NCBI GenBank assembly: GCA_947481685.1
Contig: CANKHA010000002.1
Coordinates: forward strand, 124,001-188,000
Reading direction: 5' to 3'
Source: Bradyrhizobiaceae bacterium
GTDB lineage: Bacteria > Pseudomonadota > Alphaproteobacteria > Rhizobiales > Xanthobacteraceae
Length of the DNA stretch: 64,000 nt
Under the pieces are notes generated by a model. That model did no database searches. It saw only the letters and a program-made list of their open reading frames with translations, and was not told where the DNA came from. Shown here one piece after another: positions 58,367 to 64,000 of the stretch. Numbering within the stretch: position 1 is the stretch's first letter; each line of letters starts with the position of its first letter. The position numbers and the translations under genes are program-made.

Positions 58367-60202
58367 ATGCGCATCCTCGGCATTTCGGCTTACTACCACG
58401 ACAGCGCCGCCGTTCTTCTCACGGACGGCGTGATCACCGCGGCTGCGCAGGAAGAGCGCTTCACCCGCAAGAAGCACGATCCCGGCTTTCCCACGAACGC
58501 CATCCAATACTTCATGGAAGAAGGCGGGATCAGTCTGAGCGACGTCGACCTCGTCGCCTTCTACGACAAGCCGTTCCTCAAGTTCGATCGTTTGCTTGAG
58601 ACATACTACACCTTCGCGCCGAAAGGGTTCACCTCCTTCCGCAAAGCTCTGCCGATCTGGCTGCAGGAAAAACTGTTCCAGAAAAGCCTGCTGGCCAAGG
58701 AACTCGCGAATATTGCCCCCGGCGTGAAGTGGGCGGATCGTTTGTTGTTCTCCGAGCATCACGAAAGCCACGCAGCCAGCGCCTTCTATCCTTCACCGTT
58801 TGAAGATGCGGTGGTGCTGACCATGGACGGCGTCGGCGAATGGACCACCACGTCGGTGGCCATCGGCCGCGGTAACAGCATGGAGATGACGCACGAGATT
58901 CACTTCCCGCATTCGCTCGGCCTGCTCTATTCGGCGATGACCTATTACACCGGCTTCCGCGTCAACTCCGGCGAGTACAAGGTCATGGGGCTCGCGCCGT
59001 ATGGCGAACCGAAATACGTTGATCAAATCCTTCACAAACTGATGGACGTGAAGGAAGACGGCACCTTTCGGTTGGACCAGTCCTACTTCGACTATTGTAC
59101 TGGCCTGACCATGACCAACGGCAAGTTCGACAAGCTGTTCGGTGGGCCGCCGCGCAATCCGGAAGTCGATCGCGTCACCCAGCGCCACATGGATCTCGCC
59201 GCCTCCGTTCAGGTTGCGACGGAGGAAGTGGTGTTGCGCCTCACCCGCTCCCTCGCCAAGGAGACCGGCATCAAGAATCTCTGCCTCGCCGGCGGCGTTG
59301 CGCTCAACTGCGTCGCCAACGGCAAAGTGCTGCGCGACCGCGCCTTCGACCATGTCTGGGTACAGCCTGCGGCAGGCGACGCCGGTGGCGCGCTCGGCGC
59401 GGCCCTGCTCGCCCACCATGCGCACGGTGGCGAACGCCGCCGCGGCGTCATGGGCGACGCCATGAGCGGCTCCTATCTCGGCCCAGCCTATCGCCAGGAA
59501 GATATCGAGCGCCGCCTGACGGCAGCCGGCGCGAAGTTCACCGTTCTCTCCGACAACGAGTTGATCAAGACCACCGCGACCGCACTGACCGAAGGCAAGG
59601 CTGCCGGCTGGTTCCAGGGCCGCATGGAGTTTGGTCCGCGCGCTCTTGGCGGCCGCTCGATTCTCGGCGATCCGCGTTCGCCCGCGATGCAGAAGCTGCT
59701 CAATCTGAAGGTGAAGTACCGCGAATCTTTCCGCCCCTTTGCGCCGTCCATTTTGCGCGAAGACCTGGAAGACTGGTTCGAGATCGACGTAGACTCGCCT
59801 TACATGCTGATGGTCGCAAACGTTGCCCAAAAGCATCGCCGCGCGGTGAGCAATACCGAGCATGAACTGTTCGGCATCGACAAACTCAACGTGGTGCGGT
59901 CGGATATACCGGCCGTGACGCACGTTGACTATTCCGCGCGCATCCAGACGGTGCACAAGGAAACCAACCCGCGCTATCACGCCCTGATCAGCGAGTTCAA
60001 AGCGCAAACGGGTTGCCCGATCCTTGTGAACACCAGCTTCAACGTGCGTGGCGAGCCGATCTGCAACACGCCGGAAGACGCTTTCCGCTGCCTGATGGGC
60101 ACGGAGATCGAGGCGCTGGCGATCGGCAACTGCTACCTCGACAAGACGGTGCAAGACCCATCCCTGAAGGTCGATTATAGCGGCGAATTCGAGCTCGACT
60201 GA
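58367..60202 (+). CDS. Carbamoyltransferase, NodU/CmcH family
   Basis: Enzyme of 611 residues that transfers a carbamoyl group from carbamoyl phosphate, via carbamoyl-AMP, to a hydroxyl. The N-terminal ASKHA-fold begins MRILGISAYYHDSAAVLLTD and includes the metal-binding EHHESHAASAFYPS motif (about residue 131). The C-terminal part has FQGRMEFGPRALGGRSILGD (about 416) and CPILVNTSFNVRGEPI. The acceptor is unknown; the neighbours (SGNH hydrolase, SxtJ, DUF5989) suggest an envelope glycan or lipid. It is the last cassette gene and a terminator follows. Confidence 0.9.
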   Translation: MRILGISAYYHDSAAVLLTDGVITAAAQEERFTRKKHDPGFPTNAIQYFMEEGGISLSDVDLVAFYDKPFLKFDRLLETYYTFAPKGFTSFRKALPIWLQEKLFQKSLLAKELANIAPGVKWADRLLFSEHHESHAASAFYPSPFEDAVVLTMDGVGEWTTTSVAIGRGNSMEMTHEIHFPHSLGLLYSAMTYYTGFRVNSGEYKVMGLAPYGEPKYVDQILHKLMDVKEDGTFRLDQSYFDYCTGLTMTNGKFDKLFGGPPRNPEVDRVTQRHMDLAASVQVATEEVVLRLTRSLAKETGIKNLCLAGGVALNCVANGKVLRDRAFDHVWVQPAAGDAGGALGAALLAHHAHGGERRRGVMGDAMSGSYLGPAYRQEDIERRLTAAGAKFTVLSDNELIKTTATALTEGKAAGWFQGRMEFGPRALGGRSILGDPRSPAMQKLLNLKVKYRESFRPFAPSILREDLEDWFEIDVDSPYMLMVANVAQKHRRAVSNTEHELFGIDKLNVVRSDIPAVTHVDYSARIQTVHKETNPRYHALISEFKAQTGCPILVNTSFNVRGEPICNTPEDAFRCLMGTEIEALAIGNCYLDKTVQDPSLKVDYSGEFELD

Positions 60203-60233
60203 TTTCTCTCTAGAAACTTGTATCAAACACTTC

Positions 60234-60260
60234 AGGGCGGCCATTTGGCCGCCCTTTTTT
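60234..60260 (+). terminator. Carbamoyltransferase cassette terminator
   Basis: AGGGCGGCC / GGCCGCCCT stem of 9 bp with an ATTT loop and six T residues, 31 bp after the carbamoyltransferase stop. Confidence 0.9.
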
Positions 60261-60325
60261 CTTTGGCCGGGCCTTTCCCCTTGTCGCCGCAGCCCTTATC
60301 TTCGCGCTCTAACCAAAGCGCGGCC

Positions 60326-60916
60326 ATGAACCACGACAACTATCCTGACAGCTATATTCGCGGCATCCTCAACACCGTGAAGACCATCGCGATGGTCGGC
60401 ATCTCGCCGAAGGACAATCGGCCGAGCTATTTCGCGTTCAAATATCTCAAGGAGCGCGGCTATCGCATGATCCCGGTCAATCCGGGTCAGGAGGGCAAGG
60501 AAATCCTGGGTGAGAAGGTCTATGCCAAGCTGGCGGATATTCCCGTTCCGGTGGATATGGTCGATATCTTTCGCGGCTCCAGATATGCAGCGGGAATTGT
60601 CGAGGAAGCACTCGCGTTGAAGCCGCGGCCCCAGGTAATCTGGATGCAGCTCACCGTGCGCAGTGACGAGGCCGCTGCCGCCGCTGAAGCCGCCGGCCTG
60701 AAAGTCGTCATGAACCGCTGTCCCAAGATCGAATACGGCCGCCTCTCGTCGGAAATCTCCTGGATGGGCGTCAATTCGCGCACCCTGAGTTCGCGGCGCG
60801 CCAAGATGTCCGGCACCGGCGTGCAGCGCATGTCGCTCAATCGGGTGACCAGCGCGGGCGGCACCACGGATGCCACCGACCGGGCGCAAAAGGCCAGCGA
60901 CGAACCCACCACATAA
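60326..60916 (+). CDS. CoA-binding domain protein (YccU-like)
   Basis: A 196-residue protein with a CoA-binding Rossmann domain: IAMVGISPKDNRPSYFAFKY followed by GYRMIPVNPGQEGKEILGEK and VDIFRGSRYAAGI. The fold is shared with succinyl-CoA ligase alpha N-termini, but stand-alone members have no assigned reaction. The last 45 residues are Ser/Thr/Arg-rich and probably disordered. I chose the ATG at 60326 (MNHDNYPDSYIRG); the frame above it covers the terminator. Confidence 0.85.
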   Translation: MNHDNYPDSYIRGILNTVKTIAMVGISPKDNRPSYFAFKYLKERGYRMIPVNPGQEGKEILGEKVYAKLADIPVPVDMVDIFRGSRYAAGIVEEALALKPRPQVIWMQLTVRSDEAAAAAEAAGLKVVMNRCPKIEYGRLSSEISWMGVNSRTLSSRRAKMSGTGVQRMSLNRVTSAGGTTDATDRAQKASDEPTT

Positions 60917-61016
60917 CGCGTCGCTGCTATACCTTTGCCGCCTTGACGGGCTCTGTCCGTCCGATAAACCCAACGGACGCCGGGATCATTAATCCGGCCA
61001 TGCACAAGGGGGTCTC

Positions 61017-62300
61017 ATGACCGAACGCATTCCGGGTTTCAACACGCTTGCCATTCATGCGGGTGCGCAGCCGGACCCCACCACCGGGGCGCGCGTGACG
61101 CCGATCTACCAGACCACGTCCTTCGTATTCGATGACGTCGATCATGCGGCGGCGCTGTTTGGCTTGCAGACCTTCGGCAACATTTACAGCCGGATCGGCA
61201 ATCCAACCAACGCCGTGCTCGAAGAGCGCATCGCTTCGCTGGAAGGCGGCACCGCCGGTCTCGCGGTGGCGTCAGGCCACGCGGCGCAGGTCATCGTGAT
61301 GCACACGCTGATGCGGCCCGGCGAAGAATTCGTCGCCTCGCGCAAGCTCTATGGCGGCTCGATCAACCAATTCAACCACGCGTTCAAGAATTTCGACTGG
61401 AACGTGGTTTGGGCGGATCCGGACGACATCGGCTCTTTCGAACGCGCAGTGAGCCAGAAAACCAAAGCCATCTTCATCGAGTCGATTGCCAATCCCGGAG
61501 GCGTGGTCACCGATATCGAAGCCATCGCCGGTGTTGCCAAGCGCGCGGGCGTGCCGCTGATTGTCGACAACACCCTGGCCACGCCTTACCTCTGCAAGCC
61601 GATCGATTACGGCGCGGATATCGTCGTGCATTCGCTGACGAAATTCCTGGGCGGCCACGGCAATTCCATCGGCGGCATGATCGTCGACGGCGGCACCTTC
61701 AACTGGTCACGCGAGGGCCGCTATCCGATGCTGTCGGAGCCCCGTCCGGAATATAACGGCATGGTGCTGCACGAGACCTTCGGCAATTTCGCCTTCGCCA
61801 TCGCCTGCCGCGTGCTCGGGCTCCGCGATATCGGGCCGGCACTATCGCCATTCAACGCCTTCCTCATCCTCACCGGCGTCGAGACACTGCCACTGCGCAT
61901 GCAGCGCCACAGTGAAAACGCGCTTGCGGTCGCGGAATGGCTGGTGAAACACAACAAGGTTGCGTGGGTCAGCTATGCCGGTCTCTCCACCGACCCGTAT
62001 AACAAGCTCGCGAAGAAGTATTGCCCCAAGGGCGCGGGCGCCGTCATGACCTTTGGACTCAAGGGCGGTTACGACGCCGGCGTGAAGCTGGTTTCCAACG
62101 TGCAGCTGTTCTCGCATCTGGCCAATATCGGCGATACGCGATCGCTCATCATTCATCCGGCTTCGACAACCCATCGTCAGCTCACCGATGCGCAGAAGGT
62201 GCAGGCCGGTGCCGGGCCGGAAGTGGTGCGGCTATCTGTCGGCCTTGAGGACAAGGACGACATCATCGCCGATCTGGAACAGGCCTTGGCAGTCGACTGA
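61017..62300 (+). CDS. metY: O-acetylhomoserine sulfhydrylase
   Basis: PLP-dependent enzyme that makes homocysteine from O-acetylhomoserine and sulfide, 427 residues. It has the Cys/Met metabolism motifs NTLAIHAGAQPDPTTGARVT, YSRIGNPTNAVLEERIASLEGG and the PLP lysine Lys209 in HSLTKFLGGHGNSIGG. Length and the IHPASTTHRQLT motif favour MetY over MetZ/MetB. The ATG follows CACAAGGGGGTCTC. I looked for and did not see a SAM riboswitch upstream. Confidence 0.92.
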   Translation: MTERIPGFNTLAIHAGAQPDPTTGARVTPIYQTTSFVFDDVDHAAALFGLQTFGNIYSRIGNPTNAVLEERIASLEGGTAGLAVASGHAAQVIVMHTLMRPGEEFVASRKLYGGSINQFNHAFKNFDWNVVWADPDDIGSFERAVSQKTKAIFIESIANPGGVVTDIEAIAGVAKRAGVPLIVDNTLATPYLCKPIDYGADIVVHSLTKFLGGHGNSIGGMIVDGGTFNWSREGRYPMLSEPRPEYNGMVLHETFGNFAFAIACRVLGLRDIGPALSPFNAFLILTGVETLPLRMQRHSENALAVAEWLVKHNKVAWVSYAGLSTDPYNKLAKKYCPKGAGAVMTFGLKGGYDAGVKLVSNVQLFSHLANIGDTRSLIIHPASTTHRQLTDAQKVQAGAGPEVVRLSVGLEDKDDIIADLEQALAVD

Positions 62301-63380
62301 TCAGGCAGGTCCGGCGGCGCTCAGCCGCTGAGCGTGCAGAACGGCGAGCGTCAACAGCACGACCGCCATGCCCTGATGCATCAGCGCCAGCGGCAACGGA
62401 GTCTGATGCAGCAGCGTGACAACGCCAAGCCCTGCTTGCAACAATACGGCACAGGCAACGGCTAGCACGCTGTTGCGCGCCACGCCTGTGACACGACCAC
62501 GCATCACATCAACGGCATGCAGCGCCACGGCGATGCAAAGGATGTAAGCCACCGTGCGGTGATTGAACTGCACGAGAAGATCGTTCTCGAAGAAATTCCG
62601 CCACGCAGGCGCGACAAAGAACAGCCGTTCGAACGACGGGATGAGCGCGCCGTCGATCAGGGGCCAGGTGTTGTAAGTCAATCCCGCGTCAATGCCTGCA
62701 ACCAGCGCGCCCGCGTAGATCTGCAGCAAAACGAGAGCCGTCAACACCACGGCGCTGGTGCGCAGGCGGCGGGGTAGTGCCAGCACCGAACGATTGGAAA
62801 GCGATTGGGCGGTCCACAACAAGGCGGCATAGATCACGCAGGCAAGCGTGAGATGAAATGCCAGCCTGTATTGTGACACGCTGACACGGCCCATGAGACC
62901 GGAAGCCACCATCCACCAGCCGACCGCGCCTTGAAGCCCGCCGAGCGCGAATATGCCCCACAGGCGTAACTTCAGGCCGCGCGGAATCCATCCGCGCCAG
63001 AGGAACCAGAGAAAAGGCAGCAGGAAGGCCGCGCCGATCAATCGGCCAAGAAGGCGATGCGCCCACTCCCACCAATAGATGGTTTTGAACTCGGAGACCG
63101 TCATGCCGCGGTTGATCTGCTGATATTGGGTCGTGGCCCGATATTTTTCGAATTCGATCTGCCAAGCGTTATCGCTGAGCGGCGGGATCGACCCGGTCAC
63201 GGGTTTCCATTCCACGATGGAGAGACCGGACTCGGTCAGCCGCGTGGCGCCGCCTACCAGCAGCGTCAGGAACACCAGCGCCGCAACCGCCAGGAGCCAC
63301 AGCCGGACGGCACGGCGGCGGACATCGGACCCGGAAGCGGTGTGTGTGTTATCGGAGATTGCCTGCACGCGGCGAACCAT
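62301..63380 (-). CDS. ctaA: Heme A synthase (COX15/CtaA)
   Basis: Inner-membrane enzyme that oxidises the C8 methyl of heme O to make heme A for aa3-type cytochrome oxidase, 359 residues and eight helices. Conserved segments are LVGGATRLTESGLSIVEWKP, WEWAHRLLGRLIGAAFLLP, QYRLAFHLTLA and FNHRTVAYIL, which hold the heme-ligating histidines. I use the ATG at 63380 (MVRRVQAISDN) with GGGGA upstream. Convergent by one base with metY. Confidence 0.94.
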   Translation of the reverse strand: MVRRVQAISDNTHTASGSDVRRRAVRLWLLAVAALVFLTLLVGGATRLTESGLSIVEWKPVTGSIPPLSDNAWQIEFEKYRATTQYQQINRGMTVSEFKTIYWWEWAHRLLGRLIGAAFLLPFLWFLWRGWIPRGLKLRLWGIFALGGLQGAVGWWMVASGLMGRVSVSQYRLAFHLTLACVIYAALLWTAQSLSNRSVLALPRRLRTSAVVLTALVLLQIYAGALVAGIDAGLTYNTWPLIDGALIPSFERLFFVAPAWRNFFENDLLVQFNHRTVAYILCIAVALHAVDVMRGRVTGVARNSVLAVACAVLLQAGLGVVTLLHQTPLPLALMHQGMAVVLLTLAVLHAQRLSAAGPA

Positions 63381-63427
63381 ATAATCCCCGTCCCTGCCCC
63401 CGCAACCGAAACCCACGGATGCCTGCA

Positions 63428-63631
63428 ATGCCTATTCGCCTGCGCAAACTGATCGGCGCCGTCGCGCTGATTACCCTCGTCATCGTCTGGGCCCTGGTCG
63501 CCATGGCGTTGGCGCAGACGATGCTGACGTCGGTATCTGGCTGGGCCGCTGCCATCTATTACGTCGTCGCCGGCCTGGGCTGGGTGCTACCCGCTATGCC
63601 GCTGGTGCGGTGGATGTCGAAAGCAGATTAA
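63428..63631 (+). CDS. DUF2842 membrane protein
   Basis: A 67-residue protein with two helices (IGAVALITLVIVWALVAMAL and AAAIYYVVAGLGWVLPAMPL) and the start MPIRLRKL typical of DUF2842, an alphaproteobacterial family of unknown function. An ATG three codons earlier (63419) is possible. It is divergent from ctaA, with overlapping upstream regions. Confidence 0.85.
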   Translation: MPIRLRKLIGAVALITLVIVWALVAMALAQTMLTSVSGWAAAIYYVVAGLGWVLPAMPLVRWMSKAD

Positions 63632-63633
63632 GT

Positions 63634-63684
63634 GCGCTTGATCTCATCCCGAAACCGGTTCCCACTTTTCGGGATCAAGCGCTA
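63634..63684. repeat. Palindromic intergenic element, copy 2
   Basis: Arms GCGCTTGATC and GATCAAGCGC (10 bp) with an inner CCCGAAA/TTTTCGGG pair around ACCGGTTCCC. It is a close relative of the element at 4497-4547. It again lies between convergent genes and its right end supplies the TAG stop (63682-63684) of the minus-strand gene. Confidence 0.8.
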
Positions 63685-64000
63685 GGTCGCGTTCACCGGC
63701 CGGAAGCCATTCCACAGCGCGGTGGCCGCGCCAGACATTAGAACGCGCAAATAGCGCATCCGCTGGAACTCGCCGTGCACGGAGATGCGCGGCAGAGCCA
63801 TCAGATGATCGCGGTGCCTGGAGAAAACCACACCGGGCCGCGTGGTGACCGCAGTCTTGAAGCCCAGCTCGCGAGCAACCTCGAATTCCCGTGGTCCTGC
63901 GGATGTCGCATCGCCAAGGGGGTAGGCGAAATGCTGTGGACGCACGCCAAGCGAAGCCTCGATCACCGAACGGCTCATTTCCATTTCGGTGCGTACGGAT
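63682..64000 (-). CDS. Polysaccharide deacetylase family protein, N-terminally truncated by window edge
   Basis: The last 105 residues of a NodB-fold carbohydrate deacetylase. The conserved HFAYPLGD motif is followed by EVARELGFKTAVTTRPGVV, typical of the C-terminal half of the fold, and the protein ends with a region predicted to lie near the membrane or substrate (LMSGAATALWNGFRPVNAT). The metal-binding residues are outside the window. The stop codon is contributed by the palindromic element. Confidence 0.8.
   Translation of the reverse strand, partial: SVRTEMEMSRSVIEASLGVRPQHFAYPLGDATSAGPREFEVARELGFKTAVTTRPGVVFSRHRDHLMALPRISVHGEFQRMRYLRVLMSGAATALWNGFRPVNAT

Noticed and set aside
60917-61016. 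Possible SAM riboswitch upstream of metY
   Set aside because: The 100-bp leader lacks the conserved SAM-II pseudoknot pattern that is known upstream of methionine genes in this class; only a GGACG/CGTCC-like pairing is visible.

Overview
The window is ordinary chromosomal sequence from an alphaproteobacterium of the order Hyphomicrobiales (Rhizobiales), most like the Bradyrhizobium/Pseudolabrys side of the order. The evidence is gene order and protein type: rpsB-tsf-pyrH with a long S2 tail, a complete nuoA-N operon running into birA and RNase J, clpP-clpX-lon-hupB beside a tRNA-Val, glnB-glnA beside a fused NAD(P)HX repair enzyme, GTTC-N7-GTTC LexA boxes, and many alphaproteobacterial small families (DUF1467, DUF2842, DUF3606). 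GC content is high and coding density is about 90 percent. I see no rRNA operon, insertion sequence, prophage, integrase or CRISPR array.

Layout. 1-2.6 kb: pyrH (cut by the window edge), tsf and rpsB on the minus strand behind one promoter. 2.7-8 kb: a Kef-type cation/proton antiporter, convergent with dnaE. 8.1-8.6 kb: a 32-residue membrane peptide under two LexA boxes, divergent from an 88-residue HTH-like protein. 8.6-12.5 kb: lolD, lolC, proS and a DUF1467 gene. 12.7-15.6 kb: a secreted Pro/Tyr-rich protein, RNase J and biotin ligase. 15.6-30.2 kb: the full 14-gene complex I operon (minus strand), with a small secreted protein between nuoD and nuoE. 30.5-32.4 kb: a frameshifted alpha/beta hydrolase and the queuosine genes queD and queE. 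32.7-41.3 kb: three tRNAs (Asp, Val, Leu), two HU-type proteins, an MTA/SAH nucleosidase, and the protein quality-control set lon, clpX, clpP and trigger factor. 41.5-45.9 kb: a TctC-type binding protein, a UbiD-family decarboxylase and the NAD(P)HX repair enzyme. 46-48 kb: glnB-glnA behind a sigma-54 promoter. 48-50.7 kb: an NMT1/SsuA-type ABC importer. 50.7-55.3 kb: a tandem DUF3606 protein, a second frameshifted gene, a small membrane protein, a PhoX phosphatase with a Pho box, and a diguanylate cyclase. 55.4-56.4 kb: rplM-rpsI. 56.7-60.2 kb: a four-gene carbamoyltransferase cassette (SGNH hydrolase, SxtJ, DUF5989, carbamoyltransferase). 60.3-64 kb: a CoA-binding protein, metY, heme A synthase, a DUF2842 protein and the end of a polysaccharide deacetylase.

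Most of the window is housekeeping. The points I consider most worth following are the doubly LexA-boxed membrane peptide (candidate SOS division inhibitor), the carbamoyltransferase cassette of unknown substrate, the periplasmic protein translationally coupled inside the nuo operon, two copies of a palindromic element that each supply the stop codon of the neighbouring minus-strand gene, and two genes each broken by a single missing base. Function calls rest on family recognition by eye; no database search was run.
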